A stretch of DNA of 64,000 nt from Saccharomycopsis fibuligera x Saccharomycopsis cf. fibuligera (taxonomy: Eukaryota; Ascomycota; Saccharomycetes; Ascoideales; Saccharomycopsidaceae). The notes beneath the pieces are model-generated. The model did no database searches. It was not told where the DNA came from and saw only the letters and a program-made list of their open reading frames with translations. Of this stretch, positions 29,987 through 41,175 are shown in pieces; position 1 is the stretch's first letter; the number at the start of each line of letters is the position of its first letter. Made by a program: the position numbers and the translations under genes. The stretch lies in assembly GCA_001936135.1 (NCBI GenBank), contig CP012818.1, positions 496,001 to 560,000 of the forward strand, given 5' to 3'.

Positions 29987-32050
29987 TTTATAATTGTTGT
30001 ATTTGGTTTCTTGCCGTTCATCCATTCTAATATGCTTCCCAAACATTGCTCTTGTTTTATACCTGTAGATATAGCTACAGTTTCTGATTCAACTGGAGAT
30101 AATGTAATCAATTTACTCACTTCAACGTTCCAAGATATTAAATCATTGTTGTAATATTAAACACTGCTCGCCGCAATTCTATAGTAATTGTTATAATCGT
30201 AGGTGGCGTCAGTGTAAGCAGTGATTTTATTATCAAATCCCTTTCCTCTGAATATCAAACCTTTGTTTGCTGTGCCTTTTAGGTTTTGTAGTATTCTCAA
30301 AACATAATGAAGCACTTTTTCACTAGGTTCAAGTTGAAAATGAGAAAGGTAATTTGTGCAATAAGCAATATCAGGTCTAGTGTGTGTACTTCCATACAAT
30401 AAAGAACCGATGATTTCTCTGATTTTAGCTACTTGTTTATTATGGTAGTCTTCATTTTTCACCACATAATTATGTTTATGTAGTCTGTTACATTCACCAT
30501 TTTCTATCAGTTCATCGAATAAATCGTCATCGTCTGGACCATCAGCAGTGTTGATTGCAATACCAACAGTTTTGTCTTTACTGATTGAAGCACCTAATTG
30601 GAAGAATCTATAGTTGTTGGACTCAATAAGTTTGTTGTCAACTAGGAATGACTTTTGATTGTTTTGATATTGGTCTTGAGAGTGTTGTTTCTGTCTAATA
30701 TTGCAACTTTTTGTTCAAATATTGGAAGTTTGTGTATGTTTATATCGAGGTAAAGATCAAATTCCTTGCTATACAATTTATGAAGATTGTTTTTGCTGAA
30801 ATAGTCTTTCAAGGTTCCTAATGGGGATGCTCTCAGCTTGCGATTATAGATGATTTTATAGATGATGTTGATATAATTGAGTGCAAGTGTTTAAACTGGT
30901 AATAAACCACTATCAATGTAGAGTGATCTCAACATTCGGAATATTTTTCTATTATATCTTTCAGCCGATCATTTTTGCTTTGGGATGAATGCTGTACTGG
31001 GGGTACGGATAATTTTGTGTTTGTTTAGATACTATTGGAAAATGTTATTGGTATATGATGTCCCATTGTCTGCACGTAAAGCTTTGATGTTGCAGTCATA
31101 TTGGATTATAGTTCTCTGATGAAATTGTTGAAAAGCGTCTGTGACATTGGCAACTGTCTTGTTCTTTATTGAATATAACCAACCATATCTGAAAAATGTC
31201 TACGAATGTGGTTACTGATTGCTTCTATTTATTCTTTAGTTTTATTTCCACCACGCCGGAGTGTATGGTAACAAATAGAATTTTTGCGTTATTGCTTATC
31301 TCGACTACCCTGGATGGCTGATGTGGCTATTGTTTTGGATTGCAAGCAGGTAGTGCATTCTTCGTCATTCTGTATTTTTTTTTTCACCATTTGCTTTAGG
31401 TATTTATTGTTAACATGTAATAATTTGCGATGAATGTTATGGATTGTCTTGATCTTGATCATTTTTGATGTTAGGTATGAATATCCGTCTTGCCTTATTA
31501 GTTCATATCTGTTGTTTTTATAAATCAAGCATGGTTTTGACGAGTACCAAATGTTTTTGTTGAAAAGATCGTTTTCAGCTACAATGTTATTCTCGACGTC
31601 TTTTGATATTAACACATCAATAGTGAATTTGTTGTTTCTAAGGATAAGGTCAAATGTTACGTGACAGATTTCTGATTGGTTTTATGTCATAGAGCTAGTT
31701 TTCATCACTGAAAATGGTTGCTTGAGCACGGCCATCAACAAATATGTTTTCAATGATAGTCGATTTATTGTCTTCTAGAGACAAATTTTGGATTTTTGGG
31801 TGGTTTGTTCTTTTGCGTAGAACTCGCTTCATTTTCATCCTCATCTTTTTTTGTTATATTTGTACTCGGATTTCTTAAAATGATTTACTCTTCTGCTTTC
31901 AATCATAGTTTGGTAATGTTTCTCCATCATTTCTTTTAACAGTATGATTTCCTTGACAAACTTGTCAACATCATAATTACCAGCATAACGGATGTTAATA
32001 ACTTGTTTCATGATCTCGTGTGTTTCAACGATGTACTTGTTAGCTTTCAT
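29914..32050 (-). pseudogene. Decayed Ty1/copia gag-pol remnants
   Basis: Fragments on the minus strand in copia order. At 31841-32050 is a short Lys-rich piece that could be Gag, with weak support. At 31289-31615 is a GAG-pre-integrase domain with a His-His-Cys-Cys zinc finger (IHRKLLHVN followed by CTTCLQSK). At 30157-30465 is the end of reverse transcriptase passing into RNase H, with REIIGSLLYGSTHTRPDIAYCTNYLS read as two adjoining family signatures (RPDIAY is typical). At 29990-30120 is an RNase H end with TLSPVESETVAIST. The fragments lie in different frames, with stops between them and most of integrase and RT missing. The internal region is about 2.3 kb, half the usual length. It is not functional. 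Confidence 0.8.
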
Positions 32051-32359
32051 GATTTTAAGTAAAGTTTTGCAAACGTGTTGTTCTTCGTCAAGAAGATTAC
32101 CATAATCACCAACAGTTGCTTTAAGGATTGAGTTGACCCACCATTGTTCTTTTTCTGTGAGTTTTGGAAATTCATCCTTGTTGTTTGAAGACTGTCTAAT
32201 GAACTATGAAACACCAGGGATATCCAACAAATAGCATAGATTGCAATCGACGAAAGTACCGTCCTTCGTTTCTAAAGGTTAATGTATCAATCTGTGTTCT
32301 GATATCTTTGAGCATCGTGATTGGGTTGATGCCCTGGATAGCGTAATTTACGCTAGCAG

Positions 32360-32600
32360 CGGAATTCGCATCACTTCACACACAAGATATCTTCATTGAC
32401 TGTGTATAAACGATAGAAAGAAAAATCTTATAAACGTATCTATATAGCATTTACAGCATAGTTTAATTGTTTTTATATAGGGGATCTTATACAAGTGAAA
32501 ACCTATCGTAAAGTTAGTAGTTCTGTTATATATTTATTACATTAGAATAAGACATTTTCAATCATAAACTCTGAATTATCAACAATCCATAACTTGTTCT
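32360..32600 (-). mobile_element. Possible remnant of the 5' LTR
   Basis: The stretch 32523-32579 (TGTTATATATTTATTA, then AGAATAAGACATTTTC, then AACTCTGAATTATC) resembles, in order, part of the LTR at 29880-29975 (TGTTATATATTTATTA, AGAAATACATGGC, AACTCTGAGATGTC). It sits where a 5' LTR of the minus-strand element should be. The similarity is weak and the boundaries are guessed. If wrong, this end of the element has been lost. Confidence 0.3.
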
Positions 32601-33502
32601 TGTCTTCTCCATTATTATTTTCACACTCTACTGTGTCTAATTGTAAATTAAACCAAATTACAAATTCTCTGTTGCAAACATTTTCCGACATTGTATTTGT
32701 ATCGGTCAGTCTGCGTTCGTAAGCTTTGAAACAAAAGTCACCCAAGGTTTTTTGTCAAATATGTTCTACAAAGATCAACGTTGTGTTCCTTTTGACTTGT
32801 TTATATAGAAGTACGTGGCATAAATGATAATAAGACATACCCATCTGCCATTCATGAATCACTATTATTAAAAGTTTGGGATAGTTCTGTAGGGACATAC
32901 CCAGTTTAAACACAACAAATGGACTTTGGGTAAATGTCTATTACCGTTAAAGAAATAGTATTACCCGGATCTATACATAGTGATCGAGTTTGTGTGCGAA
33001 AAAAGTTGTCTTTAACGCAGATCTCATGTCATGAGAGCAGCGACAATCAACTGAATATTTATGAAATTGAATATATCAGTTCGCCTATTATGTAATTTCA
33101 AAATAATTAACTCAGTATTACTAAATGCTAATTGCAGTAATAGGCATAGCCAATTTTACATATGATATTTGCTTCTACCATCATACTGCCGTGCAAATTA
33201 ACAATTGTAAAAGTAGTTAAATTTTAATTTCTTTTAGCGGGTAAATAACCCCCTAATAATCCTATATAGGAAATTTGCGATCATGTGCTACCTAAATATG
33301 GTAATATTCCATAAGTTTTGGGGTGGCATCAATCATCGCATCACCATCACAAACTGTGCTTAAACCAAGAGCAAAACAATTTTGATTTGCAATAATTGAA
33401 ATCATAAAGATATAAAACATACCGAACACCCATGTACTTACCAATATCCCATTAAAAAAGATTGCTGTTCACTTATAGAGCCCCATAGATCAATAGCTCA
33501 AA
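32601..33502. other. Intergenic region between the element remnant and the PPN2-like gene
   Basis: About 900 bp, AT-rich. A 67-codon minus frame at 32542-32745 has no recognisable similarity. The promoter of the phosphatase should lie in the right half. Confidence 0.5.
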
Positions 33503-34966
33503 ATGTCAGTTTTTCGCTCAAGGGACATCATCTACATTTCTGTGGCCTCGGTGATCGTGTTTGCCTTCACTTTTATTGGCTTTGTTCTTGCTGATGATTC
33601 TGGGTCCAAACCATTACCACTAATGTACAAAATTGGCAAGTTACAAACATATATAGAACCTGATGTTGCAAAAATAGATGAATTTTATAGAAACAGGGGT
33701 GATAGGGTACTAACTCCGGTCTCTTTGAGTAATGTTGACGATTATGAAGCTGAAGCTATCCCAAAAAGACGTATCTTTATCTTTGGTGATATCCATGGCT
33801 GTTACGACGCCATCAAACGCTTCAAACATATTACTAAATACAACAAAAAATATGATCAGCTTGTTTTTTTAGGTGATTTTATTTCTAAAGGTAATGATAA
33901 TTTCGAAATATTGGATTTCGCAATTGAGAACAATGTTGCATGTGTACTCGGTAACCACGAGCTCAACATTTTGCTGCTTTATTCTGAGTATTTTCGTCAT
34001 CCACTTCCACAATTCTGCACAGTCGATGAAAAGCTGAACAATAACAATCGCAGCAGCAAAGAAATAGCTGATGCTGAAGGGATGCATAAAAGCAAAGTTG
34101 TTTGTTCGCAACTCGAAACACCGGACATTTCTTCGGTGAAAACTCGCAAGGATATAAAGTATGATCCGGAGCTTGCTATTGCAAAACGTCTTAAACCTAG
34201 ACATATTGATTATTTAAGCAACTGCTCAATTATATTAAACTTGGGGCCTGTCGGATATGGCCCTAATGAAAAGAAAAATAAGAAAAATAAGAAAAATAAG
34301 AAAAATAAGAAAGGAACGAAGTACAGTGCCAGTGAAGAGAGCCAAACTGTTGAAAGTTTAAGTGCGGTTCAAATTGATGAAAAGCATCAGCAAGAGGTGA
34401 TTAATCTCAGCCCTGATCCACACACTTCTCAATTTGGGTCAGACATAAATATAATTGACTATGATAGTGAAGAAAACCAAGAAAATTTGATGATCCACGT
34501 TCCCGGAGAAAGCCGTGCCATTGCGTCCAATGGTAACTTGAACTTGTCAACACCAATAGAAGGAATAGCCGTGCACGCAGGGCTTCAATGGCACTTGAAC
34601 TTGACATCGCAATCTGTGGACGTTGCAACTAATATTCGCGGTCTTTGGAAGCCAGACTACAAAGAGCCAAGTTATCTTTCCAAAAGGGAAGTTGATAAAT
34701 CAAAAGTCAAGCCGTGGTCTAAAGTTTGGAATGAGAAACAGAAAAAAATATCTAATTGGGGAGATCGTCGAATTGTGTTTTATGGCCACGAAAGTGCAAG
34801 AGGTGTGATCCAGAGAGATTACACTATGGGCCTTGATGGTGGATATGTTAAAGGAGGGGAGTTGGGTATTGTACAAATAGAGGGAGCGTGGATCTATTTT
34901 AACGGTGAAGGAAATAAAGAGCGGAAGTTGGTGTACCTCAATACTCTTTTTAAAATAGTAAATTGA
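33503..34966 (+). CDS. PPN2: Ppn2-like vacuolar endopolyphosphatase (calcineurin-like phosphoesterase)
   Basis: 487 residues against 326 in Saccharomyces Ppn2, a Zn-dependent endopolyphosphatase delivered to the vacuole lumen. An N-terminal signal-anchor (about residues 9-30, IIYISVASVIVFAFTFIGFV) is followed by the metallophosphoesterase motifs GDIHGC (95-100), GDFISKG (124-130), GNHE (150-153), a conserved His in HAGLQWH, and YGHES near the end. All metal ligands expected of the PPP-like fold seem present. The extra length is a low-complexity insertion between motif 3 and HAGLQWH, including a KKNKKN run (DNA repeat 34268-34312) and an acidic Ser/Glu region. It is a single-exon gene and faces the long gene-poor region downstream. 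Confidence 0.88.
   Translation: MSVFRSRDIIYISVASVIVFAFTFIGFVLADDSGSKPLPLMYKIGKLQTYIEPDVAKIDEFYRNRGDRVLTPVSLSNVDDYEAEAIPKRRIFIFGDIHGCYDAIKRFKHITKYNKKYDQLVFLGDFISKGNDNFEILDFAIENNVACVLGNHELNILLLYSEYFRHPLPQFCTVDEKLNNNNRSSKEIADAEGMHKSKVVCSQLETPDISSVKTRKDIKYDPELAIAKRLKPRHIDYLSNCSIILNLGPVGYGPNEKKNKKNKKNKKNKKGTKYSASEESQTVESLSAVQIDEKHQQEVINLSPDPHTSQFGSDINIIDYDSEENQENLMIHVPGESRAIASNGNLNLSTPIEGIAVHAGLQWHLNLTSQSVDVATNIRGLWKPDYKEPSYLSKREVDKSKVKPWSKVWNEKQKKISNWGDRRIVFYGHESARGVIQRDYTMGLDGGYVKGGELGIVQIEGAWIYFNGEGNKERKLVYLNTLFKIVN
34268..34312. repeat. 9-bp tandem repeat inside the PPN2-like gene
   Basis: About five copies of AAGAAAAAT encode the lysine/asparagine KKN run. As the unit is 9 bp, length variation keeps the frame. 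Confidence 0.9.
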
Positions 34967-35198
34967 GTTTGAGTTTGCTGAGTTGAGCTGGAAGATTTTG
35001 ACATTGCATTTTTTTTCATTTTGACACATTATATCGAGTTTTCCCTTTAATCATATTACTACCTACAGGTTCATCGCTATTATCTTTCTAATGTTTTCTT
35101 TAACTTCAATAACTCCTTAGTCAGCTACGCGCTTGCTCACCTATTGTTCATCCTTTCTTCCCTTTTTGTATCAGGGTTTCTACATTCAATTTGCTGTC

Positions 35199-35200
35199 TT

Positions 35201-35251
<51 letters not shown>

Positions 35252-35252
35252 C
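35199..35252. repeat. (ATTT)n microsatellite
   Basis: About 13 copies of a 4-bp unit, shortly downstream of the PPN2-like gene. Confidence 0.95.
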
Positions 35253-36172
35253 TTATTTTTGTATTTTTATTTTTTTCTTTTGTCAACGACTTTATTTGTC
35301 TAATTGTTCTGATTCAACATTCCCATTATTATTATTCCTTTGAGATTTTGTACAATGTTTAATATATTAATGTTACTTGCACATTTGATGATAATAAACT
35401 TTCATTTGTAAGGTAGTATATTCTCCTCCACTGATGTGAGTATTAATTGAAAGTGGTACTCTTACCCCTTTAGCTTCCTGCCCTGACACCCCTTCCAGTT
35501 CTATAGCTAATTACATCCGAGTTAGCCAGCCCATTTGAAACAAAAAGCCCTTATAAGAGACCTTCCCTTCATGGCTGCTACAATGGTCTAAACGTCAAAA
35601 AAAAAAATAAAAAAAAAGGAGGACTTTTTTTTGTCGCAAATCTTGAGTGCTGCAATTTAAAAATTGTTCCAGTACGAGAACACATCTAAACTACTAGCTA
35701 CCCAACTAGCTAATTAGCTTGTTAGCCTAGGTGCAGACGCGTCCTTTAGACATGTAAAGTTATGTTAAGCATAGTGATTCTTGGCCTAACTTAGTCTAGT
35801 CTCAGCTTGACTTAACTTTATTTCGACAAGCGACCGTTTTGCTGGTTGTTTTGCGGGGCGCATGGTGCCTCGAATCTATTTGACTATGGCTGCAGTTCAT
35901 GGGCCGGCGTCACTATTGACCTTATAGGTTGACACTAACAGTAGTTAAAAGGAATTACTGCAGGCGTATGATTATACAATTCAACACTATGTTGCTGGCC
36001 ATTGCAAAGCATGGCGGGCGATTGGCTTCGAAAAAGTATTCATTAGTTTTTGTCATGCTGAGTGTTGTCGGTGCGTCGGGCCATATATTTTTCCGAATGT
36101 TCAGAGATGTGTACCCAGCTCTTGCATCAAGACGGAGATAGCTAGGAGTTACGGGACATGAAGCAAAGTACT

Positions 36173-36173
<1 letters not shown>

Positions 36174-36211
<38 letters not shown>
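36174..36211. repeat. Poly-T run, 38 bp
   Basis: Uninterrupted T homopolymer in the gene-poor region. Confidence 0.95.
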
Positions 36212-36215
<4 letters not shown>

Positions 36216-37152
36216 GTTGCGCTTTCGCTTTTTTTTTTCTGCTTTTCTATGAATTTTTTCATGATTGCTTTTGTTGTTGTTTATACACTTCTTTTGTATG
36301 AAATTTTGCTTGTACAAGCTAGCTCAAATGCTATTTGTCATCTTTGGCTCCTTCGTATCTCAATGGTCATGAAGCATCTGTTTCCCTAGTAACCTCATTA
36401 CAAAAAGTTGTAGCGTCGAAATTCTCTGAATAACGTAAGTACTGTACAAGAAACATGCGTATTCGTAAGCGAAAATCTGTAAGCTAAACAATAAAATTCA
36501 TTTGCTCTACTCCTAACTGATTCTTTAAACTGGATGGATTTTGACATTGAAAGTTTTTCCAATTTAAGTACAATTGATTCTTTGTGTATACATGCACAGC
36601 AGGTAACTATGATAAAGTTAAAGAATACTTTTTTCCTTTTTTTCTTGATTGTACTCATAAACACAGTTCAAAAGGCTATGTGGTTTTTTCTCCAAAAAAC
36701 TTAAGGAGAATTGTGGGCTGTCAGTGTGCGCAATTTCGAATACTCTACACGTACTATATTATGATTTGTGCTTGTCTAGCCGATAATCCAGCCGTAAACC
36801 ATAAAAAATTAAAAGATTTTTCAAAGCATTTTTCAAAATAGGCAATCTTTCAAAAGTACTTTGGTTTAACTTATTGTGAAGACGTAATTGTTGCATCAGC
36901 AAAATTTCCAGCATACGACCATCAGGAGTTAATTTCCTCCTGGTGCAGGCACAGTAGTCCTTCAAAGCGGTATTCACCACCACAGCTCATGCTGCGTTAA
37001 CAAACCTTAGTATGCGATCATTGGCTATTGTAATACAAATGTCTGATTTTTCATTTCCTGATAAAATAAACAGACGAAGTGAAAAAAATAGTTTCCAAAA
37101 ATTGACATAAAGTAGGCAAATATAAACCAAACGTAAAAGAAGCGGAAATTTT

Positions 37153-37156
<4 letters not shown>

Positions 37157-37197
<41 letters not shown>
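37157..37197. repeat. Poly-T run, 41 bp
   Basis: Uninterrupted T homopolymer in the gene-poor region, 0.95 kb from the previous one. Confidence 0.95.
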
Positions 37198-39967
37198 CAA
37201 GAAGAATATCAGCTTAAACTGGAAATAGTCCCTCAAAAGGTCCTAATGGTCACTTTCACCCTTTCTTTTCTATTTATTTATTTTTTTTTCAGGTTATTGA
37301 TGCTTTGCGTCTGATAAAACAAAGCAGTACAAAACCAAACGAAACGAGCATGCATAAAAAAAATTATTATAAACATAAAAAAATTGGAAACATGTAGTTG
37401 GACAATAAAGACTAACGAAAGGTAGAAGAAAAGGAGAAAAGGAGAAGCGAAAGGTATCAAGTCAATTTTTTTTTTCAGTTCTTTTTGTTATCGAGGATCA
37501 AACAATAGGGGTTTAACAATGATCGACATACAACATACATATTATGAACAATTTTTTTTACAGAAGATCATCGACTAACACACAGTTACGCAAAAGAAAA
37601 GTAACCCCGAATTTGTAGGCCATAGCATGAATGCTACGCTGTGTTGATGTTGCAGACAAATTTTATGAACTCACAGAGCATTACATCACAAGCGGTATTC
37701 CACATTATGAAGACATTTAAAACATACGCTGGTAGAATGCTTTTGCAATTTGCAGCGCATATACTGGATGTTAAACTAAAGCTGGTTATAAAATCGTTAT
37801 TAATATTCTCATTATAGCCTACGGGCTCTAGCAGCAGCGTGTACAGGAAATCGTTGTGCTTGGCTATGCAGTATTTAAGCTGTCTGTTTGTTGATGCATG
37901 ATTGTGTATGCAATGTATTACATTAGTTTTATGCATATGCACCAACAAGTATGCTTAGCATTATATTACAGCCTTAACTAAAATTATTATTATTCTACTA
38001 ATATATTGCTGATTTGCTATATATACCGATAAAGTTGACGATATGAGTATAATAGCAGATTCCATACTGCTGCTACTATTAGGACGCTATACCGCTGGTG
38101 CTGCAGCAGGCTTAAAAATTTTGACTCCGAGACGGAAGATGATATCTAAGCCCCACCCATTAGAGGTGATTTTATGCAGTATATATAGTAAAGAATAGGT
38201 CAGCACAATAGAAAAATGCAGCAGTCTTGATCTGTTCGTATTTGCAATCTATTTCCATTTTGACTTAAAATTATGCCTCACGTTGTGGCAATTTTACATC
38301 AAAGGTCTCCATATTTGGTACCTTCCGACTATTCATTCTTTTTCGATTTTTGATTTTCTTTTTTCAGTTATAATGACAGTTGCAAGTGTTCGCGTTTCCG
38401 TCCCTAGACTTTGAAGATCTTCGAACTCGCATGGAGAGTAAGAATGAAAATCGTGTACAGTTAAGGCAGTCGCAAAGATTTTATGTTACTCGCTAAACTT
38501 ACAACTTGTTAAACGACGTCGTTAACGACCTTTGCTGCGTTAGCGAACACGCATGGCACCGTGAGCGTATGGATCAATAAACCGTATTACGTCCTAAAAA
38601 TACACCTCGTCCAACTGCTCTAGCTGCTCTGACAGAGATGCAAACTAACCGTTTTCACTCAGTTGAGAGATAAGTTGGCTGAGGCCATTAGGTTACTCAG
38701 CAAAAAAAGAAAAAAAAAAAAAAGATTAGCTGCAGTGAATACACTTTCGTTGCTTTTTGTTCATCTGCTTGTGGAAGCGTATGTTCTAGTGGGAGCGGGT
38801 ATGTGCATGTGTCGAAAGACGATGGTGTTAATGATGACGAAACTGCGTTCTACGCTGCTGAAGGTATTAGAAGTGCAGCGCTATATGTACGTAGGTATGG
38901 GCATACAGACACAAGACATTATATACTTGGTCTGTGACCATTACTGACACTTTGGCCTTTGCAAGTGCCAATTGGTTAGCCCTCAAAATGTGCCGGTATT
39001 TTTCGTCTACTTCAAGTTAGTGACACTACAATGCCTAATCACTACTCGCAGCTGGTTAGCATGGCCAAACCTGTCTTAAGGCGAGCGCGAATCCGAAAAA
39101 TAGTTGTCCAAAACTCTAGGGAAAACAAAAAGCCAATCACGAGTTTGTCTGCCGCAGAACAACACGACTTAGGGAAATGGGGTGGTTGAATCTAAGGCAG
39201 AGCTAAGTATCCGAATATATGGAAATGATACATAGACTAGGTGGAATTTGTGCTGGTGTAATTGCCGCGTAAGTAGTAATTCCGCATCCACGGTCCCATC
39301 ATGATGCAACGAGACTCTATTTTATAGTTGTTTCAAGTTCGACAACCGCTATATATACTAACAATCTTCATACATACAGACTTGTGAAGAGTAGACTAGG
39401 TGAAGAGAAAGATACTGGTTTTTTAGACTTCTGCGAATTACATATTTCCTGTCTGCTGTGACAAAAGTTTGTACCCGTTTATGATTAAGCGTGGTCCAAC
39501 TTTAGTATATATATTAACCGTAAGATTGGGAAAACCTATACACCAGAGTCAGTTGAGCACAGGCCCGATTAGAGTTTTTTCTCTCAAAAAAAGGAATCTA
39601 AAGATGTGAAGCCCTGAAAATTGCGGCCTACAGACAAAAACCAGTGGTATTGAATTCAATGGATGAGCACTTCCAAGATTAGCAGTTTGGAAAAAGCTTA
39701 CATGTTGGAAGAATTCAACTTTTTCCCCTTGGGCCGCTTTTCTTTCATGGTTGTTTTACTATACTTCACTTCCAGATTTTAGCCCAAAAGCACAAAGACC
39801 GCCCCGTCCATCTGCAGTTAGACACACTTTTTTGATGCTCCTCCATCGAGTGGGAAAAAAAAAAAATAAAATAAAAAAAAAGTTTGGGATTTAGATGTCT
39901 GCTAATTACAGGTTATAACAGCATCTGGCACTGACAAGCAGTAAGCAGCACACATTGCGCAGTGCAG

Positions 39968-39969
39968 TT

Positions 39970-40003
<34 letters not shown>

Positions 40004-40020
40004 GCAGCAGCAGCCGCAGG
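39968..40020. repeat. CAG/CCG-type trinucleotide repeat
   Basis: About 16 GCA-type triplets with GCC interruptions near the end. A 70-codon frame through it encodes a Ser/Arg run but has no other support, so I treat it as noncoding. Confidence 0.9.
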
Positions 40021-41032
40021 CCCCAGTATATCTTATTAAGCGGAAATTCCAATCAATGGATGGACTGCTCGAGTTATTTTACCGTGCGGTGGACTTTGGT
40101 GCTATACGTGTGCTCCGGAACATCCTTCACCGCTGCCGTTGCCGACGACAATCATGGTAACCTCTAAAATTCCTACCCTACGAAGCTCTCGACAGGGTTG
40201 AGAAAGAAAAAGGTTTGCTCCTATAGCAGACAAGCCAAAAGAAGCAAGAAAGTGAAAAAAAAGGGCACAAAAGTAGAAGAAAGCGAGATGATTTTGCTGA
40301 AAATCTGACCGGTCAGAGTCTTAAATATCATTCTTCTCCAGCGATTCCCCAATGAGTGCACATCGACTGTGGTTTAGTCCCTTTCAAATTTCATTCTGCT
40401 GTTAATTAATCGACAGATTTCCTGGTTAGTCTCATACATTCCTCGACCACTCTGTTTCAATCACTATGGACGGAAGCGAAGCGAGAGGTGCTGCTGCATG
40501 GACGACATTAATGCAACATGCATGCATATACGCATGAGTATGCATTGCATTTACTATAGTAACTTTTTTTACTTTTTTTACTACTTTCTACTATTTTCAA
40601 CTTCTGAACTTTTTTATTCTGCCCCACTGCAGCCGTATGCATGAGTTGCTTTCTTTTCTCCTCGTATTTCTCGCTCCATGCAATATGATGCACGAACCCC
40701 CCCGTCGCCGATGCTGCTAGATATACATAAACAAATGAAATGCTGTTTATGTCTGCCATCACTCGAGAACACTCTGTGGTTCGTAGTTCATTGACGCTCA
40801 AATTTGCAGCTGTTGTAGCATGTTGCCTTTTTTTTTTGTTTTTGTTTTGGCCTCTTTCTCTTTTTCTTTTTTCTCTTATACTTTTTCTTCCACTTTCACT
40901 TTCTCGTTCTGTTACTTATGCGTATCTTTTAGCTGCTTGCTTTCACAAATTATTATGCAGTATACTCTTTTATAACAAATTAATCTGCTATTGTTATTTT
41001 CGCTTGGCTTTTCTCTTGGGCGTCCTCATCAG

Positions 41033-41066
<34 letters not shown>

Positions 41067-41070
41067 AATA
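41033..41070. repeat. (CA)n-(TA)n dinucleotide repeat
   Basis: ACACACAC runs into TATATATA about 110 bp before the ATG of the zinc-knuckle gene, so in its probable 5' UTR or core promoter. Confidence 0.9.
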
Positions 41071-41175
41071 AATATCTTCGGGCACATCTGCGTTGACAAT
41101 CTGAAATCAAGCAAAGTATGAAATCATTCCATACAAAATTCAAGACCACATCTGCTTTGACCTCTCCGTTTTAAT

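Larger units (their letters stand above)
34967..41175. other. 6.2-kb region without a convincing gene
   Basis: The longest gene-free stretch of the window. It contains an (ATTT)n microsatellite, two long T runs (36174-36211 and 37157-37197), a promoter-like patch with TATATATAG near 38180, a CAG-type repeat (39970-40020), T/C-rich sequence (40820-40920) and a CA/TA dinucleotide repeat just before the zinc-knuckle gene. Frames of 60-118 codons occur but lack homology, and some are CTG-rich, unlike real genes here. I tested by eye for U1, U2, U6, RNase P and similar starts and recognised none. It may be a long promoter or leader of the downstream gene, or hold an unrecognised ncRNA. Confidence 0.5.

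Noticed and set aside
35929-36141. Small hydrophobic ORF of about 70 codons in the gene desert
   Set aside because: No homology, and it contains at least two CTG codons in a short span, whereas real genes here nearly lack them. Transcript data could change this.
36398-36983. Several overlapping frames of 70-90 codons on both strands
   Set aside because: No homology, no consistent start context, and they overlap each other.
38663-38947. 94-codon frame in the gene desert
   Set aside because: It starts with TTG, is partly encoded by an A run, and shows no family.
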